A stretch of DNA of 64,000 nucleotides, from NCBI GenBank assembly GCA_903837345.1, contig CAILUG010000047.1, positions 27,020 to 91,019 on the forward strand, given 5' to 3'. The position numbers and the translations under genes are program-made. Below the pieces are notes generated by a model, which worked only from the letters and a program-made list of their open reading frames with translations, was not told the DNA's origin and did no database searches. Every line of letters starts with the position of its first letter. Within the stretch, counting starts at the first letter, position 1. Source of the stretch: an uncultured Gammaproteobacteria bacterium. GTDB taxonomy: Bacteria; Pseudomonadota; Gammaproteobacteria; Pseudomonadales; Pseudohongiellaceae. Below, piece after piece: positions 1 to 9,725 of the stretch.

Positions 1-167
1 ATAACGAATCCTTTCCGGCAAAAAAATCAAGAGTCAAAATTTCGTAAAAGCTCATAAAATCAGCGCTTTTGGTCGGCAGAACAATAATAATAGGCAAATT
101 GTTGACGAATCAGCCCCCAGGTGAAATGCGGGTTATTCGTTTTTTGCCTGGATCCGGAAGTGCCTTT

Positions 168-2081
168 ATGAGTAATACCCCTGTTGTTGCCAGCACTGCT
201 GATGGTTTCCACAATCCCGGTCGCCAGGGGCTTGGCGCACTCACGCTGGCAGCGCTGGGTGTGGTCTACGGCGATATAGGCACGAGTCCGCTTTATACAA
301 TGGCGGAAATTTTCGGGCCGAACACCGGCATCCCGCTGGATCAGGTGCATGTGATTGGCGCAGTGTCGGCAATTTTCTGGGCACTGATGCTGGTAGTCAC
401 CCTCAAATATGTTTATCTGGTGTTGCGTGCCGACAACCATGGTGAAGGTGGCATTCTGGCGTTGACTGCGCTGGCCAGCCAGGTAATGGGTTCACGGCCG
501 CAACTGCGCAGGGTGCTGCTGACACTGGGTTTGTTCGGGGCTACGCTGTTTTATGGAGACAGTGTTATCACTCCTGCCATTACCGTGCTGGGTGCCATAG
601 AGGGCATACAGGTAGTCACCCCTGGCCTCGACCGGTTGATCTTGCCGCTGACTCTATTGATTCTGCTTACACTGTTTGTGGTGCAGCGTTTTGGTACCAG
701 CAGTGTCGGCAAGGTGTTTGGCCCTGTTATGGTGCTGTGGTTTGCGGCACTGGCAGTGACCGGGGTGCAACATATCATCGTGCAGCCGGCCATTCTGGCG
801 GCGCTGAATCCGTTCAATGCCTTGCACTTCCTGCTTGACCGCGGCTGGATGGTATTTGCAGCGGTTGGAGCTATCGTGCTGGCGCTGACCGGGGCTGAAG
901 CGCTCTACGCCGACATGGGGCATTTCGGTCGCAAGCCGATTCAGCTGGCCTGGACCTTTCTGGTGCTGCCGTCACTGGCAGTGAATTATGCGGGACAAGG
1001 TGCGTTGTTGATCAGTAATCCGGCCGCAATTGCCAATCCGTTTTATCTGATGTTCCCGCCGGTATTGCTGTGGCCTTCGCTGATTCTGGCCAGCATGGCG
1101 GCAATCATTGCATCACAGGCAGTAATTTCCGGGGCGTATTCCATGACCAGGCAGGCCGTGCAGCTCGGTTATCTGCCGCGCATGTCGGTGTTGCATACGT
1201 CGGCACAGGAGTCAGGCCAGATCTACATGCCGGCAGTGAACTGGAGTTTGCTGGCCGGTGTGATTGGCACAGTATTGTTGTTTGGCAGTTCTGCTCGCCT
1301 GGCTGGTGCCTACGGCATGGCGGTCACTCTGACCATGCTTATCACCACGGTGATGACTTTGTTCGTGGTACTCGGTCGTTTCAAGGTGCCGGCACCACTG
1401 GTCTACACAGCAACCGCCTTCTTCCTCGTCATTGATGTGCTGCTGGTGGCAGGCTGTGCGATCAAGTTTCTCGACGGTGGCTGGTTCCCGCTGCTGGCAG
1501 CCCTGTTGCTGTTCCTCACCATGAGCACCTGGCGACGCGGCCGCAGCATTCTGGTGGCCTCCATCAAACGTGATGGTGTATCACTGGAAACTTTCCTGCA
1601 AAACCTCAACGCCGGTGAGTTCCAGAGCGCGAAACGCACTGCTGTTTACATGGTGGCCGATCCGTCCACCGTGCCGCAGGCACTGCTGCACAATCTCAAA
1701 CATTACCAAACCCTGCACGAGCAGAATGTCATTCTCACTGTCCGCTTCAGTGAAGTGCCATGGGTGCCGGAGAAGGACCGGCTCAAGCTGGAAGACCTCG
1801 GCAAACATTTCTGGCGCGCCACCCTCAACTACGGCTTCATGGAAAACCCCGATGTGCCGAATGCATTGCAAAGTGCCAAATCAGCCGGCCTGGCCATCTC
1901 GCTGTTCACCACCAGCTATTTCCTCAGCCGTGAAACCATCGTCGTCGCCCCCGGCAAAAACATGGCCCGCTGGCGCCAGGCCCTGTTTGCCACAATGAAC
2001 CGCAATGCAGGTGGTGTCGTCGAATTCTTCCGGCTGCCCGACAACGCAGTGGTCGAACTCGGCGCACGCGTGCAGATGTAG
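168..2081 (+). CDS. kup: Low-affinity potassium transporter Kup
   Basis: A 637-residue inner-membrane protein of the KUP/HAK/KT family, which imports K+ with protons. The N-terminal signature [12 protein letters not shown] lies around residue 40 and is followed by about a dozen hydrophobic segments. A hydrophilic cytoplasmic C-terminal domain covers roughly the last 150 residues, giving the usual family length. The ATG at 168 is preferred because the protein then begins just ahead of the family's conserved region; upstream in-frame ATGs at 69 and 126 would add an unconserved tail. It stands alone, with GGT-like and glycosidase-like genes downstream. No regulatory site was identified. Identification is secure; transport affinity is inferred from the family. 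Confidence 0.95.
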   Translation: MSNTPVVASTADGFHNPGRQGLGALTLAALGVVYGDIGTSPLYTMAEIFGPNTGIPLDQVHVIGAVSAIFWALMLVVTLKYVYLVLRADNHGEGGILALTALASQVMGSRPQLRRVLLTLGLFGATLFYGDSVITPAITVLGAIEGIQVVTPGLDRLILPLTLLILLTLFVVQRFGTSSVGKVFGPVMVLWFAALAVTGVQHIIVQPAILAALNPFNALHFLLDRGWMVFAAVGAIVLALTGAEALYADMGHFGRKPIQLAWTFLVLPSLAVNYAGQGALLISNPAAIANPFYLMFPPVLLWPSLILASMAAIIASQAVISGAYSMTRQAVQLGYLPRMSVLHTSAQESGQIYMPAVNWSLLAGVIGTVLLFGSSARLAGAYGMAVTLTMLITTVMTLFVVLGRFKVPAPLVYTATAFFLVIDVLLVAGCAIKFLDGGWFPLLAALLLFLTMSTWRRGRSILVASIKRDGVSLETFLQNLNAGEFQSAKRTAVYMVADPSTVPQALLHNLKHYQTLHEQNVILTVRFSEVPWVPEKDRLKLEDLGKHFWRATLNYGFMENPDVPNALQSAKSAGLAISLFTTSYFLSRETIVVAPGKNMARWRQALFATMNRNAGGVVEFFRLPDNAVVELGARVQM

Positions 2082-2154
2082 GCAGGACACAAGCAGCTGT
2101 TCATAAAATCATGTGATATGTTTGGAACAAGTCATTTCTTGTCTGGTGCTCCAT

Positions 2155-4062
2155 ATGCAGCCACTCCGGATCAAGCAAACTGTAATTTCCAATACGCGCA
2201 TGCTGCTGTTGGCAAGTATTTATCTGTTGAGCAACACACTCAATGCGCAAGAGCCCAAACACTCCCTGAAGCCACCCCTGCATGGCAACCACTGGGTTGC
2301 CATCACCGGCAAACCTTTGGCCGCTTCCGCCGGTGCTCTCACGTTCGCCAAAGGCGGCAATGCCGTCGATGCTGCCTGCGCCATGCTGGCGGCAGCTGCC
2401 ACCATGTGGGACACCATCAGCTGGGGCGGTGAAACCCAGGCGCTGATCCACAATCCCAGGACCGGCAAAGTCATCGCCATCAATGCGCTGGGCATGGCGC
2501 CCACCGGTGCAACGCCTGAATTTTACCGCCAGAAACTCGGCATGAAATATCCGCCCGAATACGGTCCGTTGGCAGCCATCACGCCGGGCACACCCGGCGG
2601 TCTGATGGTGATGCTGGCCGAATACGGCACGCTGAGTCTCGAACAGGTACTGGCACCGGCCATGGAAATGGCGAAGGGCTATCCGGTGGAACAGAACCTG
2701 ATTGACGCCATTGAACGCTACCAGCCTTTCCTGCTGCAGTGGCAGGATTCACGTCGCATCATGTTGCCGCATCTGGATCCGGCTCATCCGCGTGAACATG
2801 CCGCGCCCTGGGCCGGCGAACTGTTCGTGCAGAATGACTTGCTGGCCACGCTCACCAAATTGGTGGAAACCGAGAGAGCGGCACTTGCTGCCGGCAAGGA
2901 TCGCAAACAGGCCATCATGGCGGCCTATCAGCGTTTCTACACCGGCGACATTGCGCAGGAACTCACGCGTGCGGTGCAGGAAGGCGGCGGGCTGATCACG
3001 ATGGCAGATCTCGCCAACTGGCAGGTGCACATCGAAGAACCGGTGATGACCACCTACAAAGGCATAGAAGTCTACAAGCTCAACAGCTGGGTGCAAGGGC
3101 CGGTGCTGCTGCAAATGCTGAACATGCTGGAAGGATTCGATCTGCGCGGCATGGGCTACAACAGTCCCGACTATATTCACACACTGTATCAGGCCATGAA
3201 TCTCGCCTATGCCGATCGCGATTTTTACTATGGCGATCCCTACTTCCCGCCGGCCGAGCCGATCAAGGGTTTGCTGAGCAAGGACTATGCACGTGCCCGC
3301 ATGGCCACCATGCCGAAGGATCACAACGATCCGACCGTAAAACCAGGCGATCCCTATCCCTTCCAGAACGGGAAGAATCCGTTTGCAGCCCAGTTGCAAA
3401 AGTGGAAGCCGCACATCGCACCACCCAGGGTGGTAGACGCCAATATCACCCGCACCACGGAAGAATCACGCCGTGCCGGTACCACTTCCATCGAAGCAGC
3501 GGATGCCGATGGCTGGGTGGTATCGATCACTCCCAGTGGCGGCTGGACACCGGCTTTCATTGCCGGCAGTACCGGTGTCGGCATGTCGCAGCGCATGCAA
3601 AGTTTTGTGATGGACGCCGAGGAAGGCCAGAACCCGTTCAATGTACTGGCGCCAGGCAAAAGACCGCGTGCCACACTTTCACCAGGTCTGGCATTGAAAG
3701 ATGGCAAGCCGTTTCTGTCGTTCGCCGTGCAGGGCGGCGACTTCCAGGATCAATGGTTGTTGCAGTTTTTCCTCGATATCGTCGAGTTCGGCATGGATGT
3801 ACAGCAGGCCACCGAAGCTGCCCATATCGGCAGCTATCAGGCGCATGATTCATTCGGGGAACACACCAGTCAGCCCGGCAAACTGATGCTGCGCATGGAT
3901 ACGCCATTGCCTGTGCAATTCCGTCTGCAGGACATGGGCTACAGTATTGTCACCGAAGAACTGACTTCCGGCCCGATCAATGGCATCTTCATCGACCAGA
4001 AGCATCACACCCTGATGGGCGGTTCCAGCAACTACGGGGATGATTACGGCGTGGCGTGGTAA
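2155..4062 (+). CDS. Gamma-glutamyltransferase-family NTN hydrolase (secreted)
   Basis: A 635-residue protein with an N-terminal signal sequence (hydrophobic run around residues 16-27, likely cut after NAQ). It has the GGT fold: KGGNAVDAACAMLAAAA and a TPGTPGGL motif in the large chain. The probable autoprocessing and nucleophile Thr443 lies in AGTTSIEAADADG, and a GGDFQDQ loop follows. Family members self-cleave into two subunits in the periplasm and act on gamma-glutamyl or acyl amides. Two departures from E. coli GGT are visible: TTH becomes TTS, and the Arg that binds the glutamyl carboxylate (motif ATRDMF) aligns with ATPEFY. The substrate may therefore not be glutathione. The start at 2155 is chosen to include the signal peptide; the ATG at 2200 is an alternative. 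It ends 4 bp from the convergent next gene. Confidence 0.85.
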   Translation: MQPLRIKQTVISNTRMLLLASIYLLSNTLNAQEPKHSLKPPLHGNHWVAITGKPLAASAGALTFAKGGNAVDAACAMLAAAATMWDTISWGGETQALIHNPRTGKVIAINALGMAPTGATPEFYRQKLGMKYPPEYGPLAAITPGTPGGLMVMLAEYGTLSLEQVLAPAMEMAKGYPVEQNLIDAIERYQPFLLQWQDSRRIMLPHLDPAHPREHAAPWAGELFVQNDLLATLTKLVETERAALAAGKDRKQAIMAAYQRFYTGDIAQELTRAVQEGGGLITMADLANWQVHIEEPVMTTYKGIEVYKLNSWVQGPVLLQMLNMLEGFDLRGMGYNSPDYIHTLYQAMNLAYADRDFYYGDPYFPPAEPIKGLLSKDYARARMATMPKDHNDPTVKPGDPYPFQNGKNPFAAQLQKWKPHIAPPRVVDANITRTTEESRRAGTTSIEAADADGWVVSITPSGGWTPAFIAGSTGVGMSQRMQSFVMDAEEGQNPFNVLAPGKRPRATLSPGLALKDGKPFLSFAVQGGDFQDQWLLQFFLDIVEFGMDVQQATEAAHIGSYQAHDSFGEHTSQPGKLMLRMDTPLPVQFRLQDMGYSIVTEELTSGPINGIFIDQKHHTLMGGSSNYGDDYGVAW

Positions 4063-4066
4063 GCAA

Positions 4067-6223
4067 TCAGAAGCCTTCGGTTCTGATGTCCCATTCCTCG
4101 TTGTCGGGAAAGCCGATGTATTTGCCGGTGTGCGGATCCTTCTCCAGCATCACCGCTACCGCCGTCAGCAGGGCAGCATTGGCGGGCAGGTACACGGGCA
4201 GTTCTGCGCCTTGCTGCGGGACGTTGCCATTGATCATGTAATGATTGTTGTGGTTGTCCATCAACAGCAGTTCCACTGCCAGATCAGGGCGATTCAGCCG
4301 CGCGGCAGTCATCGCCATCATCGGATAGTCCCAGCCCCAGATGTTTTGTGAAAAGCCCCAGTGCTTGATGACGGCATCGAGCGTGTCACTCATGGTTTTA
4401 TGGTCAACCCGCGGGTCATTGAGAATGCCGCTGGCGGCGAGCATGCTGGGGTGATCTGTGCGACTGGCGGCATGGTCAAACGTGTCCGGGATTGATTCCA
4501 TCGCCACGTATTTGCCGTCTTTCACCGGCAATTCTGCCAGTTTTTCAATTTGTTCCTGCCAGAGCGCATTGGCTGGCAACCCCAGGCGCTGACGCCAGGC
4601 TTGTGCGGTGATAAGGCCATAACGCCAATAGGCCAGTTCAAAACCCGGATTGCGGCTTTCCCGGACCGGATAGATTTCCTGCGAGATCCAGATGGGTGGA
4701 TCCAGCACAAAGCGCTGACTCGCTGCGTCCCAGCTCAACATGGATGACAGCGCTTGCGCGCTGGCTTCCACCAAGGGTGCATATTTTTCCAGAACTTTCC
4801 TGTCCCGGGTTTTCAGATACAGCATTTCAGCCAGATGTATCGGTTGTGGCTGGTTCCAGATGATGAGCGCATTGTCACCAGGACTTTCACGTGTGTCCGG
4901 CCCGGTCATTTGTGGCCAGCGTGCGCCTTGCAAGCCACGCTCGCTGGCGAGGGTACGTGCCGGGTCCAGGTGTTGCAGGTACCAATCCAGCATGGGTCTG
5001 CTGGCATCGCTGCGATTCCACAATATCCAGTGCGCGTTATGCCACCAGGCCATTTCAGTGTGGAGTTTTCCGTACCAGGAACTGGAGGTGAGCCCGGTCT
5101 CCTGCGGCGGTATAACCGAGCGTGACTGCACAGCCAACAGATATTGCGAAAGCAGGATGCGCCGCTGCAGTTCTTTGGCATGTTCATTGGTGCTGCTGCC
5201 GAAATCGGCAAAGGCGCCGTGCAGCCAGTAGTCATTCCAGAATCTGGTGGCCGAGAACTGGGTGTCCAGAAAGGCGGGAGCAGCAGTTTCCTGCAGCGGG
5301 TGCTCGAGATATTCGATGGTGAACTCAAACGACTCGCTGTTCTGGCTCGGCACCAGCTCAAAGTCATGACTGGCATTCTGTTTGAGCACAGCATTGCCTC
5401 GCCAGTGAATGCTGACCGCGAACACGCGATCATCTACCTTGCGTTCAAGCAACATCGAATGTCTGGTCTGGCTGCGTACGCGGGTGGTGTGCTCGTCATC
5501 ATGTTCCCAGTCCATGTCAGGCGTGTTTTTGACGGCAAAATCATAGCTGCGCGGGAAGCGTATCTGCACTGACAGGCGCGCTGAGCCGATCAGCGGTGAC
5601 CTGATCCTGAAACTGACTGCATCGTGGTGCGGAGGAACGATGGTGGTGACTGCAACCTGCTTGTCGGCAAGATCATAATGGCTGTGCAGGGTTCCTTCCC
5701 ACAGATCCAGTTGCTGCCTGATATTGGTAACCGCGGCTTGCTCGGGTTTTTTTCCATCCAGCAGCAGCGCGATGCGCCCCAGCGGAAGATCATGCGGGTT
5801 CTGTCGCAACCATTCGGCCGCGGGAGTATCCAGACGGGTCGGGAAGGCAACCTGGTGGCCATAGGCTGCATATTCTTCAGCAACCTGAACCAGGTTGTAG
5901 CCGTCGCCGGGCTTGCTGTGCCAGGCCCAGCGCGCCTTGGTTTCCAGTGGAAACCCTGCTGCAAAATATTCATTGCCAAAGCTCTGCAAGCCGGTGACAT
6001 CGGCAGTAAAGGCAAACTGGCCGTTGCCCAGCGTGAAAGGGCTGTGCAAATCAAACGCGTGCAATTGGGGGGAATTGGCGATGACTATGGCGTGGCGGTC
6101 GATATCGCCCTGGGCTGCTTCACAAATTGCCGTGAGGGTCAACGCCAGCAACGCCAGCACGGTAAAGAGCCTGGAGTTGCAAACTCTCTGGTTGCCAGCT
6201 GGCTTGAATGTTGGGCGGGACAC
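4067..6223 (-). CDS. Secreted six-hairpin glycosidase-like protein
   Basis: A 718-residue protein with a clear signal peptide (LFTVLALLALTLTAICEA, residues about 19-36). The first ~300 residues look beta-rich (FTLGNGQFAFTADVTG) and the rest looks like an alpha/alpha-barrel with many Trp residues (WYGKLHTEMAWWHNAHW, GARWPQMTGPDTRESPGDNA, LIIWNQPQPIHLAEMLYL). This beta-sandwich plus (alpha/alpha)6-barrel pattern is typical of GH65-like and other six-hairpin glycosidases. I expect a periplasmic or exported glycan-active enzyme, but its substrate cannot be read from the sequence, and the acidic residues of TEM and PDTRE are only candidate catalytic residues. It faces the GGT-like gene with 4 bp between stop codons. 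No sugar transporter or regulator lies next to it. Confidence 0.6.
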   Translation of the reverse strand: MSRPTFKPAGNQRVCNSRLFTVLALLALTLTAICEAAQGDIDRHAIVIANSPQLHAFDLHSPFTLGNGQFAFTADVTGLQSFGNEYFAAGFPLETKARWAWHSKPGDGYNLVQVAEEYAAYGHQVAFPTRLDTPAAEWLRQNPHDLPLGRIALLLDGKKPEQAAVTNIRQQLDLWEGTLHSHYDLADKQVAVTTIVPPHHDAVSFRIRSPLIGSARLSVQIRFPRSYDFAVKNTPDMDWEHDDEHTTRVRSQTRHSMLLERKVDDRVFAVSIHWRGNAVLKQNASHDFELVPSQNSESFEFTIEYLEHPLQETAAPAFLDTQFSATRFWNDYWLHGAFADFGSSTNEHAKELQRRILLSQYLLAVQSRSVIPPQETGLTSSSWYGKLHTEMAWWHNAHWILWNRSDASRPMLDWYLQHLDPARTLASERGLQGARWPQMTGPDTRESPGDNALIIWNQPQPIHLAEMLYLKTRDRKVLEKYAPLVEASAQALSSMLSWDAASQRFVLDPPIWISQEIYPVRESRNPGFELAYWRYGLITAQAWRQRLGLPANALWQEQIEKLAELPVKDGKYVAMESIPDTFDHAASRTDHPSMLAASGILNDPRVDHKTMSDTLDAVIKHWGFSQNIWGWDYPMMAMTAARLNRPDLAVELLLMDNHNNHYMINGNVPQQGAELPVYLPANAALLTAVAVMLEKDPHTGKYIGFPDNEEWDIRTEGF

Positions 6224-6351
6224 TGGGCAGGTCTTGGTCGGGTGGCTTCAGGTTGAACTGCAAGTCTATGCGAGAGCGTGCTCATTCTGCTACAGCAGAC
6301 GGCGGCTGTGTTTTAATCCTCTCCAAGTCCTGTTGATCAAGGTAGTCCCTC

Positions 6352-8022
6352 ATGTCCAAAGCAAGTGGCGGCGAAGTCGTCGCACAAACCCTGGTAGCCA
6401 ATGGTATTGATACCCTGTTCGGAATCCCGGGCGTACAGCTGGACCCGGTCTTTGCCGGACTCCATGATGTACGTGACCGCATTCGTATTTACCACGCCCG
6501 CCATGAACAGGGTGTGGCACTGATGGCCTACGGCTTTGCCCATGTAAGCGGGAGGATAGGCACCATGCTGGTGGTGCCAGGCCCCGGCTTCCTCAATGCC
6601 ACCACCGGCATGCTGACCGCCCATGCCTGCAACAATCCGATGTTGTGTCTGGTGGGGCAGAGCGAACGCATGTTCATCGGCTCCGGTGTCGGTGTTTTGC
6701 ATGAGCTCGACAACCAGATCGGCATTGCGCGCAGTCTGGTCAAATGGGCGGTGCGGGTGGAAACACCTGAGGAGATTGTGCCGGCACTCACCACCGCACT
6801 CGAGGAAATCCGCACCTTGCGCCCGCGTCCGGTTTATGTGGAGCTGCCATCCGATATTGTCAGGATGCAGATGGAACTGCCGGTATTGCTGCCTGCCCGC
6901 ACAGAACAACTGGTGCCGGTGTTGCAACAGGAACAAGTGGAAACAGTGGCAAAAGCGCTGGCGGCCGCGCAGTTTCCGTTGTTGATGGCTGGTGGCGGTG
7001 CTGCTGGTGCTTGCAAACAGATACGCCAACTGGCCGAGCTGCTGGGCGCACCGGTGGGCATGAGTGAAAACGGTCTGGGCACTCTGGATGCACGTCATCC
7101 GCTGGCGTTCACGCAGTTGGGCGCCAACAAGCTGTGGGGCAAGGCCGATGTGGTGCTGGCGCTCGGCACCCGACTTTATGCGCCGGTTTACAACTGGGGC
7201 CATGACGCAGAGCTGAAAATTTTCAAGGTCGACATTGACAGCAAAGAGTTGCACCGCTTGCCGGTGCCGCTCTACGGCATTCATGCCGACACCGCCGGTT
7301 TTGTGGCAGCGCTGTGTGAGGTGCTGCCGAAATACCTGCATGAACGGCGCGACCACCATGCCACTTTCACTGCAGTGCGCAATGACTGCACTGCGCTGCT
7401 GGCAGATCTGGCTCTGCCGCGTCGCATCATCGAAATCATCCGCGCAGAGTTGGGCGAAGACGGCATACTGGTGGCGGATGTCACCCAGCTGAATCATGCT
7501 GCGCTCGACATGTACCCGGTTTACAAGCCGCGCACCTATATCAGCTCAGGCTACCAGGGCACACTGGGCTTCGGTCCTTGTACTGCCATGGGGGCCAAGA
7601 TCGCCAAACCGGAAGTGCCGGTGGTATGTCTGGTCGGCGATGGCGGCTTCATGTATGCGTGCCAGGAGCTGGCCACGGCGGTGCAGTTCAACATTCCGGT
7701 CATAATGCTGGTGATCAACGACGGTGCCTACAAGAATGTGGAAGTCATTCTCAACCGCAGTTATGGCGGCCGTGCGATTGCCACCACCCTGAAAAATCCT
7801 GATTTTGTGAAATTTGCCGACAGTTTCGGAGTCACCGCTCGTCGCGTCACCACGCCGGAGCAGATGCAGCTGGCCTTGCATGAACTGGTCAAACTCAACC
7901 AGCCGGCGGTGATCGATTACCAGATCGGCGAAATCCCCTCGGCCTTCTGGTTGCGGTTTTTGCCGCAGGTGCGCAAATCCAAGCCGGAAAATCCGTATGG
8001 ATTGGTGAAGTCATCGTCATGA
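6352..8022 (+). CDS. Thiamine-diphosphate-dependent enzyme, acetolactate synthase-like
   Basis: A 556-residue ThDP enzyme with the three-domain layout of the acetolactate synthase/decarboxylase family. The N-terminal pyrimidine-binding domain carries the catalytic Glu52 in YHARHEQG. A central domain spans residues about 190-320, and the C-terminal pyrophosphate-binding domain has the metal-binding GDGGF...ND motif (GDGGFMYACQELATAV, then VINDGAYKN). Family members act on 2-oxo acids such as pyruvate, guanidino-oxopentanoate or oxalyl-CoA. No small regulatory subunit or ilvC neighbour is present, so it is unlikely to be the biosynthetic IlvB. The ATG at 6352 starts a protein matching the family N-terminus (GGEVVAQTLVANGIDTLFGIPG). 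It converges on the methyltransferase fusion. The exact substrate is unknown. Confidence 0.85.
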   Translation: MSKASGGEVVAQTLVANGIDTLFGIPGVQLDPVFAGLHDVRDRIRIYHARHEQGVALMAYGFAHVSGRIGTMLVVPGPGFLNATTGMLTAHACNNPMLCLVGQSERMFIGSGVGVLHELDNQIGIARSLVKWAVRVETPEEIVPALTTALEEIRTLRPRPVYVELPSDIVRMQMELPVLLPARTEQLVPVLQQEQVETVAKALAAAQFPLLMAGGGAAGACKQIRQLAELLGAPVGMSENGLGTLDARHPLAFTQLGANKLWGKADVVLALGTRLYAPVYNWGHDAELKIFKVDIDSKELHRLPVPLYGIHADTAGFVAALCEVLPKYLHERRDHHATFTAVRNDCTALLADLALPRRIIEIIRAELGEDGILVADVTQLNHAALDMYPVYKPRTYISSGYQGTLGFGPCTAMGAKIAKPEVPVVCLVGDGGFMYACQELATAVQFNIPVIMLVINDGAYKNVEVILNRSYGGRAIATTLKNPDFVKFADSFGVTARRVTTPEQMQLALHELVKLNQPAVIDYQIGEIPSAFWLRFLPQVRKSKPENPYGLVKSSS

Positions 8023-8068
8023 CGAGGTGACAATGACATTGGGCACAGGCCTTACCGGAATTGTGAAA

Positions 8069-9499
8069 TCAGAAAGTTAGTGTGTCCGGAAGAATGTGGG
8101 CCGGGATCGACCACAGCGGCTGGCTGGCTGTTTCGCCTGCAATGCTTGCATAAACCTGCACTCTTGGTGCCAGGTTGTGACGCACCAATGCTGGCGGAGT
8201 CGGGATGGTGATGCGAAAACCAACTTGGCCATGGTCAAGCTGCAGGCGTTGTTGAATGTCAGGGCGGTCAAAGCTGGCCACATGATGTTGCACTGATACG
8301 CCGTCAATGTGTACATCCAGTTGTTCGGCAGCAACTCCGCTTTCATGAACTGCCCAGCCTTCTATTTTGACGAAGCGGTCATCGACTTCCACTGAATCAA
8401 CAAAACCGACGGTGCCGGTGAATGGCAAGGCTTTGTGGTGACTAACAGTATCCTGATTCGGGGACTGAGGATTGCGGTTGTTGAGTACGTTGAAATAGTT
8501 TTGAGCAGAAGAGTGGCGATGCTCGAGCGGCTCAAGCCCTGTAACACCAGACATGGTCAACATGACCACTACAAAGCCGGCAGAATTCAGGCTGGCGGCA
8601 ACCTCATCGAGCCGGTCTTGCGGAATATAGGCATCCAGGGCAAACGTGCTGCCACCAGCCTTTGTCAGCCACACCTTGATCAGTTGCGGGAACAGTCCGG
8701 CCCGGAACACCTTGCGATAAATTTCATCAAGCCTGGTGTGATCAAGGTCGGGACCGACAATTGCTTTCAACTCGTCAGGTGCGTCCAAACGTCGCGCTGC
8801 GATAGCTGCCAGAACAGCATCTCCTGAAATTATTGGTACCCCGGCAGGCATAAACAGGTTGCGTGCCACACTGGTCTTGCCGGAGCCAGATGCCTGCATC
8901 ATCAGGTAGATCAGAGGTTTGCGGTGGGTGATATGGATGACATGGCGCGCCACAGGATCGCCACGCTGGTTGACACTGTTGCCGATAACTTTCCAGGCAA
9001 ATGTCTCCAGAACTTCGCTGAGTTTGGGCCAGGTAGGATAGCTGCGAGTGTCTCTGCCGCGCTGTACTTCCACCCACTGTTTCCCGCCGCTGTCATGGAC
9101 GCCAAGTTCCAGCACCAGTGTGCCGTCAGGATTCAATGACTGCATCAGTCTATGGATCAGCGCGCTTTGGTCGACTGCGTAGTGCAGGGAGGAAGCCAGC
9201 AGGATCACATCAAAAGTTTCTGTAGGCAGCACATCCCAGTTTTGGCAGAGAAAATCAGCAGCAGGAAAACGCGCGCGAGCCCGTTCTATATATAACGGGG
9301 ATGCATCGATGCCTACGACACGGCTGGCACCATCAAACAATGCATAGCCGCAGAAAAAACCTTCATTGCAGCCGATATCCAGAAAACTTTTGTATGCAAG
9401 CGCGGGCAGGCGCAGGGCTTTCAGCTTTGCCAGCGAATCCGAATCACCGGAAGCGTCAGGAAAATTCTGGTACTGGGGAACTTTGGGTGCCTGGTCCAC
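8069..9499 (-). CDS. Methyltransferase / P-loop kinase / beta-sandwich fusion protein
   Basis: A 476-residue three-part protein. Residues about 38-190 form a class I SAM methyltransferase (FLDIGCNEGFF as motif I, VVGIDAS after it, FDVILLASSLHY as motif IV). Residues about 196-320 form a P-loop kinase (GSGKTS core at 205-210, ISGDAVL after it) resembling zeta-toxin or adenylylsulfate-kinase-like folds. Residues about 363-470 look like a beta-sandwich (GFVDSVEVDDRFVKIEGWAV) of the sort attached to glycan-handling proteins. The only standard start in the open frame is GTG at 9499, yet the codons upstream (LKLHIGKE) look coding, so a rare start is possible. It is divergent from manC-HAD-gmd-fcl, which suggests modification or capping of a mannose- or fucose-containing polysaccharide. 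That role is inference. Confidence 0.65.
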   Translation of the reverse strand: MDQAPKVPQYQNFPDASGDSDSLAKLKALRLPALAYKSFLDIGCNEGFFCGYALFDGASRVVGIDASPLYIERARARFPAADFLCQNWDVLPTETFDVILLASSLHYAVDQSALIHRLMQSLNPDGTLVLELGVHDSGGKQWVEVQRGRDTRSYPTWPKLSEVLETFAWKVIGNSVNQRGDPVARHVIHITHRKPLIYLMMQASGSGKTSVARNLFMPAGVPIISGDAVLAAIAARRLDAPDELKAIVGPDLDHTRLDEIYRKVFRAGLFPQLIKVWLTKAGGSTFALDAYIPQDRLDEVAASLNSAGFVVVMLTMSGVTGLEPLEHRHSSAQNYFNVLNNRNPQSPNQDTVSHHKALPFTGTVGFVDSVEVDDRFVKIEGWAVHESGVAAEQLDVHIDGVSVQHHVASFDRPDIQQRLQLDHGQVGFRITIPTPPALVRHNLAPRVQVYASIAGETASQPLWSIPAHILPDTLTF

Positions 9500-9725
9500 T
9501 TCTTTGCCTATATGCAGTTTTAGGCGGAAGTATAAAGCTAGCGCCCGCTTCTGCCAGCCCCGTCACAGGAATGCTTCCCGATTATGCATGCCAAGGTCGA
9601 CAAGGCCGGCTTTGGCTGGGTATCCTGCTCTCCATTGATTCAGATACTCAAGGTGAGGCAGAAACTGCCTATTTTCCGCTAGATCCAAGGTTCTGGATCC
9701 AGCATGGCAAAAGGCATCCGATTTC
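9500..9725. promoter_or_regulatory. Divergent intergenic region between the fusion gene and manC
   Basis: These 226 bases separate two divergent genes, so the promoters of both should lie here. I could not pick out a convincing -35/-10 pair or operator. The manC ribosome site is probably the AAGG about 15 bases before its ATG. No RNA gene was seen. Confidence 0.35.

Noticed and set aside
6337..7497. 386-codon minus-strand open frame
   Set aside because: Antisense to the ThDP enzyme; His/Gln/Arg-rich composition typical of shadow frames.
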